Below, one piece after another: positions 9,149 through 16,498 of a stretch of DNA of 64,000 bases. The number at the start of each line of letters is the position of its first letter. Position 1 is the stretch's first letter. A program made the translations under genes and the position numbers. The stretch is from assembly GCF_000698125.1 (NCBI RefSeq), contig NZ_BAXA01000002.1, forward strand, positions 62,001-126,000, read 5' to 3'. The DNA is from Geomicrobium sp. JCM 19038 (GTDB lineage: Bacteria; Bacillota; Bacilli; Bacillales; Marinococcaceae). The notes below the pieces were generated by a model. That model did no database searches. It worked only from the letters and a program-made list of their open reading frames with translations, and was not told the DNA's origin.

Positions 9149-9439
9149 ATGGCAGTTCAATTATCAACGATTCTTAAGAAATTACATCAAGCTGTCGAAG
9201 ACTTGCAATCCCTTCATGCAAGTGGGGCTTCTTCGTTGGTCATTCAAAAACAAGCGAGCATTGTACGAGTTTACAGTGAGCTTATTGAAGAAAGCAGTTC
9301 AATAGATGATGATGTTAAGGCTACAGGGGTAAAACCACAAGTTACCCAGACGCAGCAACCAAGATATACACAAGTGCCAGTAACTCAGTCTATACCATCT
9401 ACCAATCAACAAATCGAAGGAAATCTTTTAGATTTCTAA
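9149..9439 (+). CDS. ywdI: YwdI-family protein (DUF5327)
   Basis: A 96-residue cytoplasmic protein with an N-terminal helical half (LSTILKKLHQAVEDLQSL) and a Gln/Thr/Pro-rich, probably disordered C-terminal half. Size, composition and position just before ywdK match B. subtilis YwdI; the function is unknown. ATG 9149 has AAGGAAGGG upstream. The stop codon overlaps a possible ATG of the next frame, and the two genes form an operon. Confidence 0.8.
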   Translation: MAVQLSTILKKLHQAVEDLQSLHASGASSLVIQKQASIVRVYSELIEESSSIDDDVKATGVKPQVTQTQQPRYTQVPVTQSIPSTNQQIEGNLLDF

Positions 9440-9453
9440 TGAGGGGTATAAAG

Positions 9454-9828
9454 ATGAAAAATCAATGGATCGCTACAGGAGCAATTTTAGCGATGCTAGC
9501 CGTTGCCATTGGCGCTTTTGGCGCACATGGTTTAGAAGGTTCTATTACGGATAATATGTTAGAGAACTATCAAACTGGTGTTCAGTATCATATGTTTCAT
9601 TCACTAGGTATTTTGGTAATTGGAATCGTAATCAGTATGACTGGACCTTCGAAGTTGCTTCAAGTCTCTGCTTCACTTTTAGTCATTGGTATCGTGATAT
9701 TCTCGGGCAGTCTCTATGTAATGGCGCTCACCGGTATGACGTGGCTTGGGGCGATTACACCAATTGGTGGTGTTTCGTTTATTAGCGGTTGGTTGTGCCT
9801 GACCATTGCAACGTTAAGAGGGCGATGA
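9454..9828 (+). CDS. ywdK: DUF423 membrane protein YwdK
   Basis: Small inner-membrane protein of the DUF423 family with four hydrophobic helices. Typical motifs are AIGAFGAHGL in the first helix loop and YQTGVQYHMFHSLGIL before the second. The function is unknown. ATG 9454 is preferred over ATG 9439 because GAGGGG lies seven bases before it; the protein is then 124 residues, the normal size. Confidence 0.92.
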   Translation: MKNQWIATGAILAMLAVAIGAFGAHGLEGSITDNMLENYQTGVQYHMFHSLGILVIGIVISMTGPSKLLQVSASLLVIGIVIFSGSLYVMALTGMTWLGAITPIGGVSFISGWLCLTIATLRGR

Positions 9829-9848
9829 CCGTTACTCATCGCCTTTTT
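9821..9848. terminator. Shared terminator between ywdK and the STAS gene
   Basis: A perfect eight-base stem (GGCGATGA / TCATCGCC) with a seven-base loop runs into TTTTTG. The stop codons of both convergent genes lie inside the hairpin. Confidence 0.85.
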
Positions 9849-10581
9849 GTAGCTCTAGCAACGCAATTTGTAGGCTTGGGAAAATCTTAAATCGATCAAC
9901 GAGGTGATCTTGATCGTAGAGAACGAGCGACTCGGAAACGTTTGGCAAAATGCCAGTAAGACAAATCTCTACACCAATTAATTGTGCTGTAACTAACTGA
10001 TCAATGAATTGTTTTGTTGCTGTGGCACTTAATTGGTTAACAGCCGTTAAGTCGATGATTAGATCGTGAACTCTACGTCTCTTTACCTCCTGTAGAACGG
10101 AGAACAGTGCAGAGTTATGATTCGTTTGATAATAAAGGTCTTGAATTGGCCAAACGGCAATCGTTTTATCAAGCGAGAGTAGTGTTGAATTCTGATGATG
10201 GAGATACGAATCTAATTCTAATTGATACTGTTCTGCATACGTATGCTCGTACAGTTCAATCTGTTCAAAAATCGTTTGATTAATGCTTTTATTCGAGTAC
10301 CCCTCGTCAAGCTCCCCTACTAATGCTTCCATTATCATTCGATACAACGATTGACGACGTTTATAGAACGTTGTGTGTTGACGAAATGTTTTTAGACGCT
10401 CTACGTGGTACTTGGCAAGTGAAGTGATGTCCTTCTTTGCCTCTAATACGGATGGTTCCTTTTCAACATAGAATTGAAGTTGCTTTATGTAGGCAGCCAA
10501 GCAGTCCATAACGTTACAATGTGGACGATGTGCTTTGGTTTTCTTAAATTCTTGTTGAAGAAGGTCGTGTAACAAGGTCAT
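9832..10581 (-). CDS. STAS-domain protein resembling RsbR co-antagonists
   Basis: The 249-residue protein has a helical N-terminal part (about 1-130) and a C-terminal STAS domain (about 135-245). The STAS core reads LIIDLTAVNQLSATATKQF, then VEICLTGILPNVSES, the places where RsbR paralogues carry the threonines phosphorylated by RsbT. Threonine or serine is present, so phosphorylation is possible but not shown. It may be a stressosome-type or lone STAS sensor. No rsbS, rsbT or sigB gene is nearby. The start has a strong GGGGGTGG site. Confidence 0.75.
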   Translation of the reverse strand: MTLLHDLLQQEFKKTKAHRPHCNVMDCLAAYIKQLQFYVEKEPSVLEAKKDITSLAKYHVERLKTFRQHTTFYKRRQSLYRMIMEALVGELDEGYSNKSINQTIFEQIELYEHTYAEQYQLELDSYLHHQNSTLLSLDKTIAVWPIQDLYYQTNHNSALFSVLQEVKRRRVHDLIIDLTAVNQLSATATKQFIDQLVTAQLIGVEICLTGILPNVSESLVLYDQDHLVDRFKIFPSLQIALLELQKGDE

Positions 10582-10743
10582 AAGCGGTATTCCACCCCCT
10601 TTTCAGTCGTGAGTGGAAAAATTTTGTAGTTTATGAGATAGTATGGTTGTGATTAATACTTCCTGCCTACTATTATTTTAAAGCTGTTCGTAAAATTGTG
10701 AAGAAGTATATTTAAATATACTTTGGGTGAGGAGAACATAACA

Positions 10744-11061
10744 TTGAAAGTAGAAACAATGAACAATATTAAAACAACACTTAAAGTTGTATGTGGGAAA
10801 TGGAAAGGGATTATTCTGATTGAATTGTTTGATGATTCATTGCGATTTAGTGAGATTAAAAAACGTATTCCTGAGATTCATCATCAAACGTTAATCAAAC
10901 AATTAAAAGAACTAGAAGAAGACCAGTTAATATCCCGATATGAACATGCTGTTGTCCCACCAAAAGTAGAGTATTCGATTACAGAGTACGGGCGTTCTAT
11001 TTTTCCCCTCTTAAAAGAGATGGAACAATGGGGAAAGCATCATCGCGTTAATGTAGAATGA
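10744..11061 (+). CDS. HxlR-family transcriptional regulator
   Basis: Small winged-helix DNA-binding regulator of the HxlR (MarR-like) family, often responding to redox or electrophile stress. The family pattern is clear: VVCGKWKGIILIEL, LRFSEIKKRIPEIHHQTLIKQLKELEEDQLISR, then the wing PPKVEYSITEYGRSI. It carries one cysteine near the N-terminus (VVCGKW), as in many redox-sensing HxlR proteins. TTG 10744 is chosen because GGTGAGGAG lies nine bases upstream; ATG 10756 is possible. No obvious target gene is divergently placed. Confidence 0.88.
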   Translation: MKVETMNNIKTTLKVVCGKWKGIILIELFDDSLRFSEIKKRIPEIHHQTLIKQLKELEEDQLISRYEHAVVPPKVEYSITEYGRSIFPLLKEMEQWGKHHRVNVE

Positions 11062-11065
11062 GAAT

Positions 11066-11101
11066 AAAAAAACGCTCAAGTCCTGGACTTGAGCGTTTTT
11101 T
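11066..11101. terminator. Bidirectional terminator between hxlR-type gene and small multidrug export gene
   Basis: A near-perfect stem (AACGCTCAAGTCC / GGACTTGAGCGTT) is flanked by an A run on the left and a T run on the right, so it can serve both convergent genes. Confidence 0.9.
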
Positions 11102-11102
11102 G

Positions 11103-11681
11103 TTATTCGAAGAACGTAATCACCCCGAAATGAATTAAGCCACCTAAAAGCACAGACCATAGAACAATACTTATAATCATCCAAAGCGATAACTTGGCAC
11201 GATTGGCACCGAATGAGCACGCAAGCAAAGCAGTTAAGTGACTGCTGAGTAAACCCGTACCTAGGATTGATAGTCCAGCTAAGCCGAAACGATCCCAGTA
11301 GCGTTTTGCACGAACACGTTGCTTTTCAAAACGTGATGGATTTGAGGGTTCTTCCATTTTGTTTGCTTCTGCCTGATCTGCTTCTACAGTTGAATCGTGC
11401 AAAGCGTCGTTTTGTTCAGGCTGTGTAGTGTTCACAGTAGTGTCTAATTCATCTTTAACAGGTTCAGGTTCTTCGGTTTTGCTCATAATCCAACCTCGTA
11501 CTTTTTCTACAAGTATAATGAGTAGAATGACGGTAATAACATTTCCAATGATTGAAGCGACAATAACTGACGTTGTTGGAATTGGCATAATAAGAATTCC
11601 GACAGGAATCGCCACCATGTATTCAAGGAAAGGTATTGCAGCCATGATTAACAAAATAAGAAAATAAATGATTGTTTCCAC
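11103..11681 (-). CDS. Small multidrug export protein family (COG2426)
   Basis: Membrane protein of the putative small multidrug export family. Helices near residues 2-30 and 36-60 are followed by an acidic cytoplasmic insert (about 65-120, TEEPEPV onward), then helices with GLAGLSILGTGLLSSHLTA and a C-terminal helix pair. The family name rests on weak functional data, so 'export' is nominal. The start is GTG 11681 with AGGTGAT upstream. From 11682 to 11939 no gene is seen apart from the ferredoxin terminator. Confidence 0.82.
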   Translation of the reverse strand: METIIYFLILLIMAAIPFLEYMVAIPVGILIMPIPTTSVIVASIIGNVITVILLIILVEKVRGWIMSKTEEPEPVKDELDTTVNTTQPEQNDALHDSTVEADQAEANKMEEPSNPSRFEKQRVRAKRYWDRFGLAGLSILGTGLLSSHLTALLACSFGANRAKLSLWMIISIVLWSVLLGGLIHFGVITFFE

Positions 11682-11887
11682 GTGCTCGGATCACCTACTG
11701 ATGAGTTAATTGAACGTGTATAGTACACATTAAGGTTATCGGTATAGATAGACAAAGTTCAAGAGTGCGATCTAAAGTGCTGAAAAATAGTCAAAATGTT
11801 ATCTTCTCTTTATAACATGGCAGTACAAAAAAATCTAATACAGCAAGTTATGAAGGTAACTATTTAAATATTATATCAATTCACCCT

Positions 11888-11929
11888 AAAAACGTAGACG
11901 CCATTCGATCTGAACAACGCTACGTTTTT
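11888..11929 (-). terminator. Terminator after ferredoxin gene
   Basis: A ten-base stem (AAAAACGTAG / CTACGTTTTT) encloses a 22-base loop. On the minus strand it ends in a T run, 11 bases after the ferredoxin stop. Confidence 0.7.
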
Positions 11930-11939
11930 GTAAGTAATG

Positions 11940-12176
11940 CTACTGATTAAAATATTGAGCATTAAGTTCAATATATTGAGCTTCCTCTTCTGGGACCTCA
12001 TCATCCGGGTAAATCGCTTCGACTGGACATACAGGTTCACAAGCTCCGCAATCTATGCAAATATCCGGGTCAATGTAGAACATGTCCTTTCCTTCTTCGA
12101 TACAATCGACTGGACAAACTTCTACACAAGAACCGTTTTTCTCCTCTTTGCAGGCAGACGTAATGACAAATGGCAT
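11940..12176 (-). CDS. Ferredoxin, 7Fe (3Fe-4S/4Fe-4S) type
   Basis: Small electron carrier of 78 residues. Cysteines in CKEEKNGSCVEVCPVDC, then CIDCGACEPVCPVEAIY, follow the FdxA-like pattern that binds one [3Fe-4S] and one [4Fe-4S] cluster. The C-terminal tail is short and acidic. The gene stands alone, with AGGGAGGTG before the ATG. The 230 bases between it and clpP must hold divergent promoters, but I cannot assign them firmly. Confidence 0.95.
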   Translation of the reverse strand: MPFVITSACKEEKNGSCVEVCPVDCIEEGKDMFYIDPDICIDCGACEPVCPVEAIYPDDEVPEEEAQYIELNAQYFNQ

Positions 12177-12408
12177 TTTTTCACCTCCCTATAAGAATCA
12201 TTATAACGAAATATTTTTTTGTGTATAAGGGGATGTACTAAAAAAATCTAGATAATGGGAAGCGTAGTAACTGTCATGTATTGTAACATATTCTCGCACG
12301 TATAGGCGTTTGTATGCTCTGCAATATTTTTATTTTTCCACCCGTATCGTAATGCATTCGATATACGTTTAGGAAATTGAGAAAATCATTAACCGAGGAG
12401 GTAATGTT

Positions 12409-12987
12409 ATGCAAACGATACCTTATGTGATTGAACAAACTGCTACTTCAGAACGTTCCTACGATATTTATTCCCGACTTTTAAAAGATCGAATCATTTT
12501 TATTGGTACGGAAATTCATGACCAAATGGCGAATGCTGTCGTTGCCCAGCTTCTTTTTTTAGCATCTGAAGATGAGAAGAAAGACATTTCGCTATACATT
12601 CAATCTCCAGGTGGTTCAATTTCTGCAGGCTTCTCGATCATTGACACGATGAATGTTATAAAGCCAGACGTTGCGACACTGTGTACAGGTATGGCAGCTT
12701 CAATGGGAGCACAAATCTTGGCCATGGGAGCAAAAGGAAAGAGGTATGCGCTCCCGAATGCAGAAATAATGATACATCAACCTTCAGGTGGTACAAAAGG
12801 GCAAGCTTCTGACATGTTAATCTATGCGAAACGCATTGAAAGGCACCGAGCGTTAATTCAAAAGCAATTGGCTGAGCGAACGGGCCAAACAGAAGAACAA
12901 GTGGCTAAAGATATTAACCGTGATCATTTCATGAATGCATTTGAAGCAAAGGAATATGGATTAATTGATCACATTTATGGAGGGTAG
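12409..12987 (+). CDS. clpP: ClpP protease paralogue
   Basis: Proteolytic subunit of a Clp-type ATP-dependent protease, forming tetradecameric barrels that degrade substrates fed by ClpC, ClpX or ClpE. The catalytic triad is intact: Ser98 in GMAASMGA, His123 in MIHQPSGG and Asp172 in NRDHFM. Its N-terminus ([25 protein letters not shown]) is typical. This copy is not in the usual clpP context but is directly coupled to a sigma-like gene five bases downstream, so it is probably an extra, dedicated ClpP. GAGGAGGT precedes ATG 12409. Confidence 0.95.
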   Translation: MQTIPYVIEQTATSERSYDIYSRLLKDRIIFIGTEIHDQMANAVVAQLLFLASEDEKKDISLYIQSPGGSISAGFSIIDTMNVIKPDVATLCTGMAASMGAQILAMGAKGKRYALPNAEIMIHQPSGGTKGQASDMLIYAKRIERHRALIQKQLAERTGQTEEQVAKDINRDHFMNAFEAKEYGLIDHIYGG

Positions 12988-12992
12988 CTGCA

Positions 12993-13604
12993 ATGGAATG
13001 GCAGGAAACGTATGAATCTTTATTAAAATATTGCCAAACGCTTCAAAAAGGCGATAAAGGAAAAGACCTTGCACAAGAGGCAGTTGCAAAAATTATCGCT
13101 ACAAACCCGAAAGAAATTACGAAAGCATATGCAAAACGTACTGCAAAGACGATATGGATTGATGCGTATCGTAAAGATCAAAAATCTCCTAAGAAAACGA
13201 CCGAAGAGCCTGTATCATTTGCCCGATTTCAAGCGTTAATGATTGCTGAGACACTCGTTCATACTCTTACAAAGAAACAACAAGTCGTGTATTTGCTAAA
13301 AGAAGGGTTTTGTTACCGTGATCAAGAAATTGCAGAACTTTTAGCATGTAATGTTACAACAGTTAAGGCATTACTTCGTCGTGCAAGAGCAGCCATTCAT
13401 CATGAGCGGGACCGCCATGGCATACCGGTTCCTGTAGGAATGAACAAGGCAAAACGAATTCAATACTTGACGATGATGATCCAAAATGAAGACGTTAGAA
13501 ACATAAAACAATTGTTTCATGAGGAAGACCCAAGCTTATTGCTTGTGGTCTTTTTTTATATGGTTGCTAGTGCTTCATGTTGTAGTGAATGGAGCTTTTC
13601 ATAA
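12993..13604 (+). CDS. ECF-like RNA polymerase sigma factor paired with clpP
   Basis: Sigma-70 family protein of the short (region 2 plus region 4) kind. Region 2 is around residues 24-63 (DLAQEAVAKII to IDAYRKDQK). Region 4 with a helix-turn-helix is around 88-135 (TLTKKQQVVYLL to VTTVKALLRRARAAI). ATG 12993 follows GGAGGGTAG within the end of clpP. The raw frame runs through a terminator and into the opposite gene. One base missing just upstream would instead end it at TGA 13520-13522, immediately before the hairpin, so the last 25-30 residues are probably wrong. No anti-sigma gene is adjacent. Confidence 0.8.
   Translation: MEWQETYESLLKYCQTLQKGDKGKDLAQEAVAKIIATNPKEITKAYAKRTAKTIWIDAYRKDQKSPKKTTEEPVSFARFQALMIAETLVHTLTKKQQVVYLLKEGFCYRDQEIAELLACNVTTVKALLRRARAAIHHERDRHGIPVPVGMNKAKRIQYLTMMIQNEDVRNIKQLFHEEDPSLLLVVFFYMVASASCCSEWSFS
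13525..13557. terminator. Terminator after the clpP-sigma pair
   Basis: The stem AAGACCCAAGC / GCTTGTGGTCTT (one unpaired position) is followed by seven T residues on the plus strand. It lies just before the stop of the convergent ABC transporter gene. Confidence 0.85.
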
Positions 13605-15334
13605 TACCCTTTTTGAGCAAGTAATTGTTCGTGAGTTCCTTCTTCAACGACATGACCGTTATCTAAGACAACGATGTGGTTCGCGTTTTGAATCGTTGAA
13701 AGGCGATGGGCAATAATTAAGGCCGTACGATTTCGTAACAAGTCGTCGAGCCCTTCTTGAATCGCCTTCTCAGATGCCGTATCTAGAGCTGAAGTTGCTT
13801 CATCTAATAAAATAATTCGTGGATTTTTTAATATTGCCCGGGCAATACTGATGCGTTGCTTTTGTCCACCAGACAATTTAATTCCTCGTTCTCCTACGGA
13901 TGTATCATAGCCTTCAGTTAGTTCCTCAATGAATTCATCTGCTTTTGCAATCGCTGCAGCTTTTTTTACAGCAAGGTCATCGATCTCGGGTGTACCATAA
14001 GCAATGTTCTCTCTAATCGTACCGTTAACTAGATAAATATCTTGGGAAACGACAGAGATCTGCGAACGCAAAGATTCTAAAGTAACGTGATCAATCGGAG
14101 TGTCATCAATTGAAATTGTCCCGTGATCGGGTGAATAGAATCGCGTTAACAAGTTCGTGATTGTCGTCTTGCCTGAGCCGGACTTGCCGACGAGTGCAGT
14201 CGTTTTCCCTCCTGCAAGCTTAAAGTTCACCTGTTTTAGGGCTTCTTTGTCATCGTTATATGAGAACGTAACGTGATCGAATGAAATGTCACCTTTTGTC
14301 ACGTTTAAGGTTGCTGCATCAGGTTTTGAGACAATCTTTGGTCGCTCTGAAAGAACAGATTGAATACGGTCATACGCTGCAGCTGCTTGTTGAATGGTGT
14401 TCATTAATCGACTTACACGTCGAATTGGGTTTTGGAGTAATCGTAGGTAGATGAGGAATGTAGCGATCATACCGATCGTCATCTCACCACCGATCGTTTG
14501 CCATGCACCGAATGCAACGACAATAGCTAAGCCAAAGTAATTAATAAAGCTTACAATTGGACCGAATAAAGAGAAGTTCCTAGCTGCATTAAGGTTCGCT
14601 TCTTGATTAATCTTATTCCGTTTTTGAAAACGTTCGCTCTCAAAGTTTTCCATTGCAAATGATTTGACGAGACGAATTCCAGAAAAAGAGTCTTGTAAAT
14701 GATTGTTGATTTCAGCAAGACTAGCTTGTACGTTACGAAAGGCACTTCGAATACGACGGGCAAAAAAACGTGTTACGAAAAACAAAATAGGAAATGTGAG
14801 CAAGATAAGTAAAGCAAGTTGCCAATTAACATAAAACATATAAAGACTAATAGCCAAAAAGATGAATAGATCAGAAAGTAATGTTAAAAGTCCTGAAGAA
14901 AGTAACTGTTGTAACATGTTAACGTCGTTCGTAAGGCGAGACATTAAATCGCCAGTACGGTTGCGGTCAAAAAAAGCAACATCGAGGTTTTGCAAGTGAT
15001 CGTATAATTCATTTCTTAAATCGTACAGCGCTCGTTGACCGACAATGGCCATTAAAAAGCTTCCGAGAAATTGAAAGCCGATGAGCATGAGGGCTGCAAG
15101 AATTACGAGCACGAACACCCAAATTAACTGATCTACCAGCTGCTGTGGAATAATTACGTCAATTGTATATTGAATCGCTTGAGGAATAAAAAACTCAATC
15201 ATTGCAACGATAAAAACAGCAAAAATAGCAAGTACAATAAATAATCGACTTCGTTTTACGCGCTGCAAGAGGTCGCGAAACATCGTACGGATGCTTTGTT
15301 TTGGCGGTTGTTCATGTAGTTGTGATTGATGCAT
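13556..15334 (-). CDS. ABC exporter, fused membrane and ATPase domains (YwjA-like)
   Basis: Half-size ABC exporter of the MsbA/LmrA type that would act as a dimer. Six membrane helices fill about residues 30-320, with the linker EINNHLQDSFSGIRLVKSF typical of these exporters. The ATPase domain follows, with Walker A GKSGSGKTT, Q-loop VVSQDIYLVN, signature LSGGQKQR, Walker B IILLDEATSALD and switch histidine in IAHRLST. The length of 592 is normal. The substrate is unknown. Homologues include YwjA, and a YwjA origin would fit the ywd-ywj gene order. The start has AAAAAGGGG upstream. Confidence 0.9.
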   Translation of the reverse strand: MHQSQLHEQPPKQSIRTMFRDLLQRVKRSRLFIVLAIFAVFIVAMIEFFIPQAIQYTIDVIIPQQLVDQLIWVFVLVILAALMLIGFQFLGSFLMAIVGQRALYDLRNELYDHLQNLDVAFFDRNRTGDLMSRLTNDVNMLQQLLSSGLLTLLSDLFIFLAISLYMFYVNWQLALLILLTFPILFFVTRFFARRIRSAFRNVQASLAEINNHLQDSFSGIRLVKSFAMENFESERFQKRNKINQEANLNAARNFSLFGPIVSFINYFGLAIVVAFGAWQTIGGEMTIGMIATFLIYLRLLQNPIRRVSRLMNTIQQAAAAYDRIQSVLSERPKIVSKPDAATLNVTKGDISFDHVTFSYNDDKEALKQVNFKLAGGKTTALVGKSGSGKTTITNLLTRFYSPDHGTISIDDTPIDHVTLESLRSQISVVSQDIYLVNGTIRENIAYGTPEIDDLAVKKAAAIAKADEFIEELTEGYDTSVGERGIKLSGGQKQRISIARAILKNPRIILLDEATSALDTASEKAIQEGLDDLLRNRTALIIAHRLSTIQNANHIVVLDNGHVVEEGTHEQLLAQKGYYEKLHSLQHEALATI

Positions 15335-15428
15335 CGCGTTGGCCCCTTTTTAAGCTATTGTGTGCGAGTTCACCTTCTATAAAGCATACTGAATGGAATT
15401 TGAACCTGTCAAAACAAACCGATTGCGT

Positions 15429-15461
15429 TAAAAATACCCAAGGTCGATTGACCTTGGGTAT
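15429..15461 (-). terminator. Terminator after gerQ
   Basis: A perfect 12-base stem (ATACCCAAGGTC / GACCTTGGGTAT) is followed by five T residues on the minus strand. Confidence 0.85.
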
Positions 15462-15468
15462 GAACGGA

Positions 15469-15957
15469 TTATCTAGGGGAATACGTTCCCATATTAGCCC
15501 CGCCAAAAGGATACTCATATTCAATCGGTTCATTAAAGACAATGTAATCTAAATAAACCATGAGTAATAAATAATGCTGGCCCGTTGACGTATCATGCAA
15601 GATAATGTGATCACGCCCCGCCTCTTGAATAACCCCTTCAAACACTTGCACTTGCTGATTCGTTCCACTTCCAAATGTCATGTAAACGGTAGCTTCCTTG
15701 CCTGAATTGAGGCGTAGAATATTTTCAATATAAGATTGCTCAATTGGAAGCATTTGCCCATCTTGATTTCCGTTAAATGGTGGTTGCGTTCGATACATTG
15801 GTGGTGGCGCAAATGTATAAGATTGAGGTTCAGCGTGTTCCTCTTGATCATCACCACGTTCTTCTTGTTCATATTGTTGAGGATAATAGTATTGTTGAGG
15901 GTACACCGGTTGCATGAACTGAGGATGACCGTAATAAGGGTTTCTAAACAACGACAA
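15469..15957 (-). CDS. gerQ: Spore coat protein GerQ
   Basis: Inner spore-coat protein needed to place the cortex hydrolase CwlJ in the coat and later cross-linked by transglutaminase. The N-terminal half is rich in Tyr, Pro and Gln (HPQFMQPVYPQQYYYPQQ). The conserved C-terminal domain runs from SYIENILRLNSGKEATVYMTF to YIVFNEPIEYEYPF. The gene follows cwlJ with an 18-base gap, the pairing found in many Bacillus species. Expression late in the mother cell is inferred from the partner. Confidence 0.95.
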   Translation of the reverse strand: MSLFRNPYYGHPQFMQPVYPQQYYYPQQYEQEERGDDQEEHAEPQSYTFAPPPMYRTQPPFNGNQDGQMLPIEQSYIENILRLNSGKEATVYMTFGSGTNQQVQVFEGVIQEAGRDHIILHDTSTGQHYLLLMVYLDYIVFNEPIEYEYPFGGANMGTYSPR

Positions 15958-15975
15958 TCACTCCTTTATTAATAA

Positions 15976-16398
15976 TCACCAGACACTTGGGCATTCGTTG
16001 TAAGTAGGATTGTAGAAGCAGTGAGCTTTAAATTGACCAGCAAGTGGCTGACCAAACCATTCTCCTGGACACGGTGCGTCTGGGCGGAAGAACCAAAGTG
16101 CCCGTTCACCAGGATGAATTAGCTCACCACGGATGAGTCGTCTTGCAAGTTCGATCTCTTGATCCCTCGCTCTTTGATAAAAATAACCTTTCTGAACGGC
16201 TTCAAAGCCACCTGGGGATTGAAATGCCATTTGTGGAATCGTTCGGACGTCTGTAAAGTCAGAGCAATCATATCGAACTCGATTTACCATGACATTTCCG
16301 GCATTTAACATGCCTTGCTTTCCTTCACCTTCAGCTTCTGCGCGAATTAACCGGGCCAAGATTTGAACATCTTCATCCGTTGCAGCTATAACTGCCAT
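15976..16398 (-). CDS. cwlJ: Spore cortex-lytic hydrolase CwlJ
   Basis: Cortex-degrading enzyme held dormant in the spore coat and activated by Ca-dipicolinate during germination. The SleB/CwlJ hydrolase domain fills the whole 140 residues: LARLIRAEAEGEG with the catalytic glutamate, GNVMVNRV, then ALWFFRP and GHxF-like AHCFYNPT. No signal peptide or cell-wall repeat is present, as expected for CwlJ. AGGAGGTG precedes the ATG. gerQ follows in the same operon. Confidence 0.95.
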   Translation of the reverse strand: MAVIAATDEDVQILARLIRAEAEGEGKQGMLNAGNVMVNRVRYDCSDFTDVRTIPQMAFQSPGGFEAVQKGYFYQRARDQEIELARRLIRGELIHPGERALWFFRPDAPCPGEWFGQPLAGQFKAHCFYNPTYNECPSVW

Positions 16399-16428
16399 CT
16401 GCGCACCTCCTATACATACTCCTTCATC

Positions 16429-16458
16429 ATCTTATGACCAGCCATTTAGGGTTATGAC
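16429..16458 (-). promoter_or_regulatory. Candidate sigma-E promoter for cwlJ-gerQ
   Basis: Read on the minus strand, GTCATAAC, a 14-base gap and CATAAGAT lie 31-60 bases before cwlJ. The spacing and the CATA--AT -10 fit the mother-cell sigma-E pattern, and cwlJ is sigma-E dependent in B. subtilis. The -35 is weak. Confidence 0.35.
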
Positions 16459-16463
16459 AGAAT

Positions 16464-16491
16464 AAAAAAACCTCTGCAATCAATGCAGAGG
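16464..16491 (-). terminator. Terminator after metE
   Basis: The stem CCTCTGCA / TGCAGAGG (extended by AA/TT) is followed on the minus strand by seven T residues, just past the metE stop. Confidence 0.9.
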
Positions 16492-16498
16492 TTTTCGT

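Noticed and set aside
11676-11690. CACGTG core as a second parS site
   Set aside because: Only the six-base core fits; flanking bases do not form the GTTTC/GAAAC arms.
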